Below are positions 20,413 to 29,216 of a stretch of 64,000 bases of DNA, one piece after another. The notes below the pieces were generated by a model. That model searched no databases, was not told the DNA's origin, and was given only the letters and a program-made list of their open reading frames with translations. Positions within the stretch are counted from its first letter, which is position 1, and the number at the start of each line of letters is the position of its first letter. Source of the DNA: Candidatus Accumulibacter conexus (GTDB lineage: Bacteria > Pseudomonadota > Gammaproteobacteria > Burkholderiales > Rhodocyclaceae); assembly GCA_017592775.1 (NCBI GenBank), contig JAGFNJ010000025.1:1-64000 (forward strand), written 5' to 3'. Position numbers and translations under genes: made by a program.

Positions 20413-21075
20413 ATGCGCGTGCTTCTGGTTGAGGATGATCCGATGATCGGCAAGAGCGTCCAGCAGGGGCTGCGGCAGGATGGCTGTGCGGTCGACTGGG
20501 TGCGCGATGCGCGCGCCGGCGAACTGGCGCTGGCGACGGCGCCGTACGAACTGCTGCTGCTCGACCTCGGTCTGCCAGGGGCCTCCGGTCTCGACCTGCT
20601 GGCCAGTCTGCGGCGGGCCGCCAGCCCGATCCCGGTGCTCGTCATCACCGCCCGCGACGCGGTCGCCGACCGCATCAAGGGGCTCGACACCGGCGCCGAC
20701 GACTATCTGGTCAAGCCTTTCGATCTCGACGAACTGTCGGCCCGAATGCGTGCCGTGCTGCGTCGGCATGCCGGGCGAGCCGCGCCATTGCTCGTTGCCG
20801 GCGACCTGCAGCTCAATCCGGCGACCCACGAACTGACGCAGAACGGCCAGCCGGTGGCGCTTTCGGCGCGCGAGTTCGCGCTGCTGCAGGCGCTGCTGGA
20901 ACGGCCGGGAACACCGCTGTCACGCGCCGACCTCGAGGAACGTCTCTACGGCTGGGGCGAGGAGATCGGCAGCAACGCCGTCGAGGTGCATATCCACTCG
21001 CTGCGCCGCAAGCTGGGCGCCGAACGGATCAGGAACATCCGCGGCGTCGGCTATCTGGTGCCGGCGGCGGCATGA
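20413..21075 (+). CDS. OmpR-family response regulator (QseB/PmrA-like)
   Basis: The 220-residue protein has a receiver domain with acidic pocket EDD (7-9), phospho-acceptor Asp51 (LLLDLGLPG) and Lys in VKPFDLDELSAR, followed by a winged-helix DNA-binding domain ending SNAVEVHIHSLRRKLG and IRGVGYL. Tight sequence likeness to QseB and PmrA is visible. ATG 20413 is taken as start; a GTG two codons upstream is possible. It overlaps the sensor kinase gene by ATGA. A PmrA-type box lies after the kinase gene, in front of the protease gene. Confidence 0.92.
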   Translation: MRVLLVEDDPMIGKSVQQGLRQDGCAVDWVRDARAGELALATAPYELLLLDLGLPGASGLDLLASLRRAASPIPVLVITARDAVADRIKGLDTGADDYLVKPFDLDELSARMRAVLRRHAGRAAPLLVAGDLQLNPATHELTQNGQPVALSAREFALLQALLERPGTPLSRADLEERLYGWGEEIGSNAVEVHIHSLRRKLGAERIRNIRGVGYLVPAAA

Positions 21076-22388
21076 GGTCGATCCGCCGCCAGCTGCTGCT
21101 GGCGCTGCTGTCGGTCATCACCCTCGCCACCCTGGTGGGGGCGCTGGCGACCTATCGCACGGCACGCGACGAAGCCAGCGCGTTGCTCGATTACCAGTTG
21201 CGGCAGTTGGCACTGTCGTTTCGCGATCAGGCGCGGCACAGCACCTTGCGGCGCGAGTCCGGCAACGAAGACGAGGCGGAGGAGTTCGCGGTCCAGATCT
21301 GGGCCGCCGACGGCACCCGCATCTACCTGTCGCAGCCGCGGCCGGAGTTGCCGCATCGCTTGCCGCTGGGCTACGCGACGGTCGACAGCGGCCGCGGCCA
21401 GTGGCGGGTCTTCGCTCTGCAGCAGGCAGGACAGGTGATCCAGGTGGCGCAGCCGATGCATCTGCGCGACCGGCTGGCGCTCGCCGCCGCGCTGCGCATC
21501 GTCGCGCCGTTCCTGCTCCTGCTGCCGGTGCTCGGGGTGTTGCTCTGGCTGGTCATTGGCCGCGGTCTGCGGCCGCTGGTGGACGTCGCGCGGGCGGTGA
21601 GCACGCGCACCGCGGTCGCGCTCGATCCGCTGCCCGAGCGGCACGTGCCGGCCGAGGTCGTGCCCCTCGTCGTGGCGCTGAACGACCTCCTGCTGCGGCT
21701 GCAGCGAGCCCTCGAGCAGCAGCGCGAGTTCGTTGCCGACGCCGCGCACGAGTTGCGCACGCCATTGGCGGCACTGACGCTGCAGGTACAGCTGGCCGAG
21801 CGGGCCGCCGACGACGCGGCTCGTGCCGACGCCTTCGCCGATCTCAAGGATGGCCTGCAGCGCGCCACCCATTCGGTGCAGCAACTGCTGACGCTGGCGC
21901 GGCTCGAGCCCGGTGCCAGCGAACCGGCACTGCAGCCGGTGGACCTGCGGCAGCTCGCGGCACAGGTCATTGCCGACCATCTGCCGCTGGCGGAGGCGCG
22001 GCGGATCGATCTCGGCGCATCGCCGCAACAGCAGCCGTGCATGGTCAGCGGCGACGCCGATGCGCTGCGCATCCTGCTCGCCAACCTGGTCAGCAATGCG
22101 CTGCGCTACACGCCGTGCGGCGGACGGGTGGATGTGGTCACCGGCAGCGCCGACGCGGTGCCCTTCGTCGCCGTCTGCGATTCGGGAGAAGGAATCCCGC
22201 CCGCCGAGCGCGCGCGGGTCTTCGACCGCTTCTACTGCCGGGCGCGGGCTGGTGAGGCGGGCAGCGGGCTCGGGCTGGCGATCGTCCGCAGCATCGCCGA
22301 GCGGCACCGCGCGCAGGTGCTGCTCGATCAGGCTGCGCTTGGCGGCCTGCAGGCGCGCGTCGAGTTCCCGCCGCCAGCGCCCGCTTAA
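21072..22388 (+). CDS. Sensor histidine kinase (QseC/PmrB-like)
   Basis: The 438-residue membrane kinase has two transmembrane helices (about 8-27 and 142-163) that bracket a periplasmic domain of some 115 residues. A HAMP region follows, then the phospho-acceptor His226 in AADAAHELRTPL-like sequence, the N box (LLANLVSNALRYTP), and G boxes DSGEGIPP and GSGLGLAIV. The sensor domain carries an acidic run (ESGNEDEAEEF), which is reminiscent of metal or cationic-peptide sensing in PmrB, but the ligand is not known. It is translationally coupled to the response regulator. Confidence 0.9.
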   Translation: MRSIRRQLLLALLSVITLATLVGALATYRTARDEASALLDYQLRQLALSFRDQARHSTLRRESGNEDEAEEFAVQIWAADGTRIYLSQPRPELPHRLPLGYATVDSGRGQWRVFALQQAGQVIQVAQPMHLRDRLALAAALRIVAPFLLLLPVLGVLLWLVIGRGLRPLVDVARAVSTRTAVALDPLPERHVPAEVVPLVVALNDLLLRLQRALEQQREFVADAAHELRTPLAALTLQVQLAERAADDAARADAFADLKDGLQRATHSVQQLLTLARLEPGASEPALQPVDLRQLAAQVIADHLPLAEARRIDLGASPQQQPCMVSGDADALRILLANLVSNALRYTPCGGRVDVVTGSADAVPFVAVCDSGEGIPPAERARVFDRFYCRARAGEAGSGLGLAIVRSIAERHRAQVLLDQAALGGLQARVEFPPPAPA

Positions 22389-22401
22389 GTCAGATTTAAG
22401 T
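22385..22401 (+). promoter_or_regulatory. PmrA/QseB-type operator upstream of the Do-family protease
   Basis: CTTAAG, five bases, then TTTAAG form a direct repeat with an 11-base period. This is the PmrA box layout (CTTAAT-N5-CTTAAT). A -10-like TATCGT at 22413-22418 places the box over the -35 region, as in PmrA-activated promoters. It overlaps the stop codon of the kinase gene. The adjacent response regulator is of the matching subfamily, so it is the obvious candidate to bind. Confidence 0.6.
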
Positions 22402-22470
22402 CGACCTCTTCTATCGTTCGCCTGTGGGAAGCCGCGCGCTTCCAGTCATTGAACGAAAGAGGAGTCAAGC

Positions 22471-23904
22471 ATGCAGGCAAGCACTTTCAAGCGCAGTCTG
22501 ATCGCCATCGCCGTGGTGGCCGCTCTCGGTGCCGGTTACGCCAGGTTCGGCGGCGAGGTCGTCGCTCCGGTCGCAGTCGCAGCGGTTCCGGCCGCTCCGG
22601 TGAGCGCGATCGCGCGTACCGGGGTCGCACTGCCGGACTTCAGCAGCATCGTGGACAGCATCGGGCCGGCGGTCGTCAATATCGGCGTCAGCGGGCCGCA
22701 GCGGACCGCCATCGATGGCAGCGATCCGATGCACGAGTTCTTCCGGCGCTTCGGTGTGCCGTCGCCGCAGGAGCGGGGTCCGGCACGCGGCATGGGGTCC
22801 GGTTTCATCGTCAGCCCGGACGGGCTGATCCTGACTAATGCACACGTCGTCGACGGCGCCGACGAGGTGACCGTCAAGCTGACCGACAAGCGTGAGTTCA
22901 AGGCCAGGGTCGTCGGGCTCGACAAGCTGACCGACATCGCCGTGCTGCGTATCGACGCCAACAACCTGCCGGTCGTTCGCCTGGGTGACCCGACCCAGGC
23001 GCGGGTCGGCGAATGGGTGCTGGCCATCGGTTCGCCATTTGGCTTCGAGAACACCGTCACTGCCGGCATCGTTTCGGCCAAGTCCCGCTCGCTGCCGAGC
23101 GACAGCTACGTGCCGTTCATTCAGACCGATGTGGCGATCAACCCGGGCAACTCGGGTGGTCCGCTGCTCAACCTCGATGGCGAGGTGATCGGCATCAACT
23201 CGCAGATCTACAGCCGCAGTGGGGGCTATCAGGGCGTTTCCTTCGCCATCCCGATCGATGTCGCGATGAACATCGAGCAACAGCTCGTGCAGCACGGCAA
23301 GGTGAGCCATGGGCGCATCGGTGTGACGATCCAGGAGGTCTCGCAATCGCTGGCCGAATCCTTCGCGCTCAAGAGCACGGCCGGGGCGCTGGTCAGCTCG
23401 GTCGAAAAGGGCAGCCCGGCCGCTGCCGCCGGCCTCGAACCCGGTGACGTCATCCTGCGGCTCAATGACAAGGAGATCGGACGCTCGTCGGAGCTGCCGC
23501 CGCTGGTCGCCGCCAGCAGGCCGGGCAGCGAGATCCGGCTGCAGGTCTGGCGCCAGGGCGCGAGCAGGGAGATTGCGCTCAAGGTGGGCGAGATTCCGGC
23601 TCCGCAACTGGCGTCGCAGAAGGGTGGTGAGGCCGACAAGTCGCGGCTTGGTCTCGCGTTGCGTCCGCTGACACCGGAAGAGCGCCGGCAGGCCGACGAT
23701 GCGGCTGGTCTGCTGGTCGAAAATGCCAGCGGCCCGGCGGCGCGTGCCGGTATCCGCCGCGGCGACATCGTCATCGCGCTCAACGGCCAGGCCGTCCGCG
23801 ATGTCGCGCAACTGCGGGCCTTGCTCGACAAGTCGGGCAGGAGCGTGGCGCTGCTGATCGAACGCGACAACGCGCGCATCTTCGTGCCGGTCGATATCGG
23901 TTGA
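22471..23904 (+). CDS. degP: Do-family periplasmic serine protease (DegP/MucD-like)
   Basis: The 477-residue protein starts with a signal-anchor or signal peptide, then a trypsin-like domain with His (TNAHVVDG), Asp (DIAVLRID) and Ser228 (GNSGGPL). Two PDZ domains follow (about 265-360 and 385-475). This is the HtrA/DegP/DegQ/MucD layout: an envelope protein-quality-control protease and chaperone that senses misfolded proteins through its PDZ domains. It stands alone behind the PmrA-type box, directly after the two-component system, which suggests control of envelope stress by that system. Confidence 0.93.
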   Translation: MQASTFKRSLIAIAVVAALGAGYARFGGEVVAPVAVAAVPAAPVSAIARTGVALPDFSSIVDSIGPAVVNIGVSGPQRTAIDGSDPMHEFFRRFGVPSPQERGPARGMGSGFIVSPDGLILTNAHVVDGADEVTVKLTDKREFKARVVGLDKLTDIAVLRIDANNLPVVRLGDPTQARVGEWVLAIGSPFGFENTVTAGIVSAKSRSLPSDSYVPFIQTDVAINPGNSGGPLLNLDGEVIGINSQIYSRSGGYQGVSFAIPIDVAMNIEQQLVQHGKVSHGRIGVTIQEVSQSLAESFALKSTAGALVSSVEKGSPAAAAGLEPGDVILRLNDKEIGRSSELPPLVAASRPGSEIRLQVWRQGASREIALKVGEIPAPQLASQKGGEADKSRLGLALRPLTPEERRQADDAAGLLVENASGPAARAGIRRGDIVIALNGQAVRDVAQLRALLDKSGRSVALLIERDNARIFVPVDIG

Positions 23905-23953
23905 CGCGCGCGCCAGGATGCTGCCATTGTTGTGCTAAAGTCCGTAGTGACGT

Positions 23954-23987
23954 CATGCCACGCTCGCATCTCGAGTCGCGTGGCATG
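23954..23987. repeat. Inverted repeat upstream of the CYTH/CHAD gene
   Basis: The ten-base arms CATGCCACGC and GCGTGGCATG are perfect inverted copies, separated by 14 bases. The repeat sits between degP and the CYTH/CHAD gene. There is no T-run, so it could be an operator, a transcript hairpin in the leader of the downstream gene, or a weak terminator for degP. Confidence 0.45.
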
Positions 23988-24049
23988 GTGCCAGGAGAGA
24001 AGGACTGAACCACCGGGGGGGCCCGGTCTTCGTCAGCACGAGGTTGTCG

Positions 24050-25576
24050 ATGGCCACGGAAACGGAAATCAAGCTGTCCCTGTCGGCAACTGCCGCTCAG
24101 CAACTGTCGCAGTTGCCGCTGTTGGCAGACAGTGTGCGCAGCAGCAAGCTGCTCGTCAGCACCTACTACGACACGCCAGACCGCCGCCTGCGGCGCGAAC
24201 GGATCGTCGTTCGCTACCGGCAACAGGGGCGCCAGTGGCTGCTCGGGGTCAAGACGGCTCCGCTGATCGCCGCCGGACTGGCGCAGCGTGGCGAGTGGGA
24301 GACCCCCGGCCGGCCGGGAGAGTTCGACTTCGCGCACGTGGACGCGAGCGCGGTTCGCGAGCTTCTCGACTCGCTGCGTGGCGAGCTGCAGCCGGTGTTT
24401 GCCACGCACTTCCGGCGTCAAGCCCACCTCATCGCGCCAAGCCCCGGCGTGCGCATCGAAGTCGCCCTCGATCGCGGCTGGATCGAGGCTGGCGCGGCAC
24501 GGCAGCGCATCCGCGAGGTCGAACTGGAGCTGTTGCAGGGCACGCTCGGCGATCTCTTCGCCGTCGCGCTGGATCTCCAGGCCAGTCTGCCGATGCACCC
24601 GGAGGCGAGCAGCAAGGCGGACCGTGCCTACCGCCTGGTCGATGTCGAGCCCGTGCTGGCGGTGAAGGCACAGCCGGTGGCGCTGACGCCCGACATGCCG
24701 ACGATCGCCGCCTTTCGCCTGATCGCGCTGGCGTGCATCAGTCATCTGCAGAGCAACGAGCAGGGCGTTTGCTGCAGTGATGAAGCGGAGTTCGTGCACC
24801 AGGCACGGGTCGCCATGCGCCGCCTCCGATCGGCGATGCGTCTCTGGGAGCCGCTGCTGCCCGAGCCCTTCGTCGTCCGCTTCGATCCGTGGTGGCAGGC
24901 GCTCGCGACCCGCCTGGGTGACAACCGCAACTGGGATGTCTTCCGCGCCGAAACCCTGCCGCTGCTGGCCGAGGCGTTCGCCGGGCGTCTCGATGGCGAC
25001 CGCCTCGCGCTGCGCGCGCTCGCCCACTGCAACAGCAGCCGGCGCGCGAGCCGCAGAGCGCTGCAGTCGGAGGACTACTCGCGCCTGCTGCTCGAGTTCA
25101 CTGCCGCGCTGATGGATCTGCCGGATACCCCGGCGGGGCGGCTCGCCGATTTCGTTCCACGCTGCCTCGGCAAGCGGGCGCGGCGCGTCAGTGAGCGGGC
25201 GGCCGTGCCGCTGCAGGGCGATGTCGCTGCCCGCCATCGCCTGCGCGTCGCATTCAAGCAGCTGCGCTACGGGCTCGAGTTCTTTGCACCGTTGCTCGCC
25301 GGCCCGCTGGTCGTCGATTACCATCAGTCGGCCACCGCGATGCAGGAGATGCTCGGTCGCCTCAACGATCTCGCGGTGGCGACACAACTGGTGGACGCTC
25401 TGCGGTTGCCGGTGGCCGACCGCGTCGAGCTACGGGCATGGTTGGCGGTGCAGACGGAAGCCTTGCTGCCCGAGTTCGCACAGCTCCTCGACGATTTCCA
25501 GCAACGACCGCAGCCGTGGCAGGCGCCGCCTGCCGCTGCGCGCACGCGCGCGCGGGAACTCGCTCAAAGCCTGTAA
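24050..25576 (+). CDS. CYTH/CHAD domain protein (inorganic triphosphatase-like)
   Basis: The 508-residue protein has an N-terminal CYTH domain with the ETEIKL (ExExK) motif at its start and basic strands (VRYRQQ). A C-terminal CHAD domain (about 230-500) is rich in conserved His, Arg and Lys (EFVHQARVAMRRLRSAMRLW; RHRLRVAFKQLRYGLEFF). CYTH enzymes such as E. coli YgiF hydrolyse inorganic triphosphate; CHAD domains bind polyphosphate granules. The start at 24050 has GAGG six bases upstream. Its 3' end overlaps convergent mgtE by 13 bases. Confidence 0.9.
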   Translation: MATETEIKLSLSATAAQQLSQLPLLADSVRSSKLLVSTYYDTPDRRLRRERIVVRYRQQGRQWLLGVKTAPLIAAGLAQRGEWETPGRPGEFDFAHVDASAVRELLDSLRGELQPVFATHFRRQAHLIAPSPGVRIEVALDRGWIEAGAARQRIREVELELLQGTLGDLFAVALDLQASLPMHPEASSKADRAYRLVDVEPVLAVKAQPVALTPDMPTIAAFRLIALACISHLQSNEQGVCCSDEAEFVHQARVAMRRLRSAMRLWEPLLPEPFVVRFDPWWQALATRLGDNRNWDVFRAETLPLLAEAFAGRLDGDRLALRALAHCNSSRRASRRALQSEDYSRLLLEFTAALMDLPDTPAGRLADFVPRCLGKRARRVSERAAVPLQGDVAARHRLRVAFKQLRYGLEFFAPLLAGPLVVDYHQSATAMQEMLGRLNDLAVATQLVDALRLPVADRVELRAWLAVQTEALLPEFAQLLDDFQQRPQPWQAPPAAARTRARELAQSL

Positions 25577-26952
25577 ATCCAGGTCGCGATGACGAAGTAG
25601 TTGAGGACGCCGAGGATGTCGATGGCGGTGGTGACGAACGGACCGGTTGCCACCGCCGGATCGACCTTCAGGCGCTGAAACATCATCGGCAGCAGCACCG
25701 CCAGCAGGGCGGCGCCGGTCATGTTGCCGAGGATGGTGAGGCCGACCACCTGCCCGAGCTGCAGGCTGTCGTGGACGAAAAAGCCATAGATGCCGAGGAT
25801 GACGCCGTAGAAGCCTCCCAGAGCGAGGCCGACGCGCAGTTCCTTGAGGACCAGCGGCAGCGTGTCCTTGACGTCGATGGCGCCAGTTGCCAGGCCGCGC
25901 ACGGCGACGGTTGCGGACTGCACGCCGACGTTGCCGGCCATTCCCATGATCACCGGCAGGAACGCGCTGAGGACCAGCACCTGGCCGAGGATCTCTTCGT
26001 AGCGCCCGATCACCGCGGTCGCCGCCAGGCCGCCGATGAAGGCGGCCAGCAACCACGGCAGGCGGATGCTGGCGATCTTCAGGGCGGAATGGGTGAGGGT
26101 CTCCGACTCGCTGGTACCTGCCATCTTCAGCATGTCGCGCGTCGTCTCTTCCTCGATGACGTCGATCACGTCGTCGACGGTGATCATGCCGACGAGGACG
26201 TTATCCTCGTCCACCACCGGAATGGCGAGGAGCCGGTACTTGTCGACGAGCATCGCGACCGTCGTCTGGTCGGTATCGGTGGTCACCTTCATCACCCGCC
26301 GGTTCATCACCTTGTGCAGCGGCGTGCCGGCGCGGGTGAGCAGCAACTGCCGCAGCGAGACGACACCCACCAGGCGGCCCATCTCGTCGGTGAGGTAGAG
26401 ATAGAACACCATCTCGACGTCCTCGCGGCTGCGGATGTTCTCGATCGCCTCCTCGACGCTGAGACTGTGCGGCAGCGAGAAGAAGTCGGTGGTCATGATG
26501 CCGCCGGCACTGTTCGGGTCGTACTGCAGGAGGCTTTCGACCTCGTCCTTGCTGTCGCGGCCGAGCAGGGCCATCAGCTGCTCGCGCTGGTCTTCCGGCA
26601 GGTCGCCGATGAGGTCGGCGAGGTCGTCCGGCGGCAGATGCTCGAGGACGCCGGCGAGTTTCTCGATCGACGACTCGGTCAGCAACTGGGTGCGCCGGTC
26701 GACCGGCAACTGGTTGAACACGTCGGCTGCCATCCGGGTGTCGGCAATGGCATGAAAAACGTCGACTACATGCGCAGGGGGTAAGTCGTCGAGGATTGCC
26801 GCCATATCCGCCGGATGGATGCGCGAGATCATCTTCTGCAAGGGGGCCCTGGCATCACGCAGGTACAGCCGGTCGATGGTTTCCACCAGGCGCTTCTTGC
26901 GCACGTCGTAGGCGGCGGACCCGACCGGCTTGGTTTCAACGTTGATTTGCAT
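25564..26952 (-). CDS. mgtE: Magnesium transporter MgtE
   Basis: The 462-residue protein has the standard MgtE layout: an N-terminal superhelical domain (about 1-140, LPPDDLADLIGDLP), two CBS domains (about 145-270), a linker, and five membrane helices with the pore motif LPVIMGMAGNVGVQSATV. In MgtE the cytosolic domains bind Mg2+ and close the pore. It is transcribed alone and converges with the CYTH/CHAD gene, overlapping by 13 bases. Magnesium is a main counter-ion of polyphosphate, so the pairing is suggestive. Confidence 0.95.
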   Translation of the reverse strand: MQINVETKPVGSAAYDVRKKRLVETIDRLYLRDARAPLQKMISRIHPADMAAILDDLPPAHVVDVFHAIADTRMAADVFNQLPVDRRTQLLTESSIEKLAGVLEHLPPDDLADLIGDLPEDQREQLMALLGRDSKDEVESLLQYDPNSAGGIMTTDFFSLPHSLSVEEAIENIRSREDVEMVFYLYLTDEMGRLVGVVSLRQLLLTRAGTPLHKVMNRRVMKVTTDTDQTTVAMLVDKYRLLAIPVVDEDNVLVGMITVDDVIDVIEEETTRDMLKMAGTSESETLTHSALKIASIRLPWLLAAFIGGLAATAVIGRYEEILGQVLVLSAFLPVIMGMAGNVGVQSATVAVRGLATGAIDVKDTLPLVLKELRVGLALGGFYGVILGIYGFFVHDSLQLGQVVGLTILGNMTGAALLAVLLPMMFQRLKVDPAVATGPFVTTAIDILGVLNYFVIATWIYRL

Positions 26953-27298
26953 GATAAAAAGCTCCTTGTGGCTGGCGGGGTGGGCCGTCGGGGGGCCAGT
27001 TTACCCGCTACGGAGACAGCCGTCCATCGCTCATGTGCCGGGGCTGCGGCGATGTCGGCACGGCCCGCCCGCGTTCGCCGTGCCGGTGGTGGACGAGCGC
27101 TCTGCGGGCAACACGGACAATGGGTTTTGTGAGTCCCTTGCCTTTGTCCTGGGTTTTGGTGCATGCTTTGGCCGGTTTGAAGACTTCGTCATTGGCCGCC
27201 AAGGGGCGCAGGAGGCATCCCGGAGCTGTGCGGTGCCCTGTCGGCGGGATGACAGAGCGGAGCCGATTGTCGGAGCACACTCTTTCGGAGCCATGCAC
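26953..27298. other. Divergent intergenic region between mgtE and the SulP gene
   Basis: About 345 bases hold the promoters of both genes. I see no open frame with support, no convincing sigma-70 pair and no clear M-box riboswitch, although a structured leader cannot be ruled out by eye. The part near 27100-27200 is less GC-rich than its surroundings. Confidence 0.4.
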
Positions 27299-29026
27299 AT
27301 GGATGCTTCCATCTTCTCCAGATTCCTGAATGCCGGTCTACCACTGCTCGTCACGTTGCGCGAGTACCGGCTGGCCTGGCTGAGCAAGGATTCGATTGCA
27401 GGCCTTTCGGCCTGCATCGTCTCGATTCCGTCGGTGATCGCCTACGCCGAGCTGGTGCACCTGCCGCCGATCGCCGGCCTCTACGCAGCGCTGGCAGCAG
27501 CCATCGGCTATGCGCTGTTCTCCAGTTCGCGGCACGTCATCGCCGGGCCGGATGCGGCGATCGGCCTGCTCGCCGGTTCGGCGATCCTGCCGCTCTCTGG
27601 TGGCGATCCGGCACGCATCGCCGTGCTGGCAGCGATCCTCAGCCTGCTGTCCGGCTGCGTCCTGTTGCTCGCCGCGCGCCTGAAGCTCGGGGTCATTGCC
27701 GACCTGCTGTCGAGACCGGTGCTGATCGGCTACCTGAACGGGGCGTCGCTGGTCCTCATCGCCACGCAGTTGGGCAAGATGTTCGGCATCAAGACCGAGG
27801 GCGAGGAGTTCTTCGAGATCGTCTTCACGGTCATCGAGAAGTTGCCGCAGACGCAGGTCCCGACCTTCATCCTCGGCGTACTGCTGGTTCTCCTGCTCGT
27901 CGCGCTGGCGCGCTGGGCACCGCGCATCCCGGGTGCGCTGGCAGTGTGTGCGGTGGCGATCGTCGCGACCTTCCTTTTCGACCTCGGCAGCTACGGCATT
28001 GCGCTGGTCGGCGCCGTGCCTTCGGGCGTGCCGAGCCTGACGATTCCCGGCGTGCGCTGGGCCGACCTCGCGGCGCTGGCGCCGGCGGCGGTGGCGATTG
28101 CCTTCCTCGCTTTTTCCGACGGAATCCTGCTGGCGCAGACCTTTGCCGAGAAGAACGGCTACGAGGTGCGGCCGAATCGCGAACTCGTTGCGCTCGGCTC
28201 GGCCAACATCCTCGCCGGTCTCTGGCAGGGTTTTCCGGTTTCCGCCAGCCAGTCGCGCACCTCGATCGTCGATTCGGCCGGCGGCCGGACGCAGGTGGCG
28301 CAACTGATCCTGGCGGTCGGTCTGCTGCTCTTCCTGTTCTTCCTCACCGGGCTGATCGCCCTGCTGCCGAAGGTCGCGCTGGGGGCGATCCTGATCGTCA
28401 CCGCGATCGGCATGCTCGAACTGGCTTCGCTGCGTGGCCTGTACAAGGTCGACCGGGTCGAGTTCGGCATTGCGACGGGGGTGACGGTGGCGATCCTGGT
28501 CGCCGGCGTCGTGCCGGGAATCATTCTCGGCCTGCTGCTGTCGCTGATCTCGGTGCTTGTCGAAATCTCGCGACCGGATGACGCGGTGCTGCGCCGGCGG
28601 CGCATCGACGGCAAGTTCCATGATTGCCGTGACGACGAGGAGGGCGTCGAAACCGTACCCGGCCTGCTGGTCTACCGGCTCTACGCGCCGCTGATGTTCG
28701 CCAACGCGCGGCACGTCATGAACCGCATCCGGACGCTGGTCGACGCGGCCGATTCGCCGGTGCGCTGGCTGGTCATCGACGCCCAGGCGATCCATGACAT
28801 GGACGTGACCGCCGCCCAGCGCTTCGCCGAGCTGCACCGCGAATTGGCCGACGAGGGAGTGGACATCAAGATCGCCGACGCGCCGCGCCCCTTCCTCGAG
28901 GAGCTGGCCAAGGTCGGACTGTCGGAGGAAATCGGCAGGATGGACTTCTTCGTTTCGGTCAAGAAAGCGGTCGCGGCGTTCGAGGAACAGCACGGGGGCG
29001 CAACCGCGCCGGCAGGGCGGGGCTGA
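27299..29026 (+). CDS. SulP-family anion permease with STAS domain
   Basis: The 575-residue protein has an N-terminal cytosolic segment, 12-14 hydrophobic helices, and the SulP signature near PSVIAYAELVHLPPIAGLYAA. A C-terminal STAS domain (about 435-560) is present, with DMDVTAAQRFAELHREL in the place of the anti-sigma-like loop. SulP proteins move sulfate, bicarbonate or dicarboxylates in bacteria; the substrate is not clear. ATG 27299 is favoured since GGAG lies eight bases before it; an ATG two codons earlier (27293) sits too near. Confidence 0.9.
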   Translation: MDASIFSRFLNAGLPLLVTLREYRLAWLSKDSIAGLSACIVSIPSVIAYAELVHLPPIAGLYAALAAAIGYALFSSSRHVIAGPDAAIGLLAGSAILPLSGGDPARIAVLAAILSLLSGCVLLLAARLKLGVIADLLSRPVLIGYLNGASLVLIATQLGKMFGIKTEGEEFFEIVFTVIEKLPQTQVPTFILGVLLVLLLVALARWAPRIPGALAVCAVAIVATFLFDLGSYGIALVGAVPSGVPSLTIPGVRWADLAALAPAAVAIAFLAFSDGILLAQTFAEKNGYEVRPNRELVALGSANILAGLWQGFPVSASQSRTSIVDSAGGRTQVAQLILAVGLLLFLFFLTGLIALLPKVALGAILIVTAIGMLELASLRGLYKVDRVEFGIATGVTVAILVAGVVPGIILGLLLSLISVLVEISRPDDAVLRRRRIDGKFHDCRDDEEGVETVPGLLVYRLYAPLMFANARHVMNRIRTLVDAADSPVRWLVIDAQAIHDMDVTAAQRFAELHRELADEGVDIKIADAPRPFLEELAKVGLSEEIGRMDFFVSVKKAVAAFEEQHGGATAPAGRG

Positions 29027-29216
29027 GCGTTCGTCAGGAGATCCTCGCGAGCAGACCGGAATTGCCGGCTGCGAGCGCGCGGATGCGCGGTCCGCAGTAT
29101 GGGTTGGGAGCGAGTCAGCAACGCCGGGGACGCCGCGCAGCCGATTGCTTCACCACCTGCAGCGCGATGCCGCTGGCTGCAGCCGGCAGCGTGCCCGGTT
29201 GCCGCGTGGCGCAATC

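Noticed and set aside
26953-27298. Magnesium-sensing M-box riboswitch ahead of mgtE
   Set aside because: I could not trace the conserved paired elements by eye. A covariance model search would settle it.
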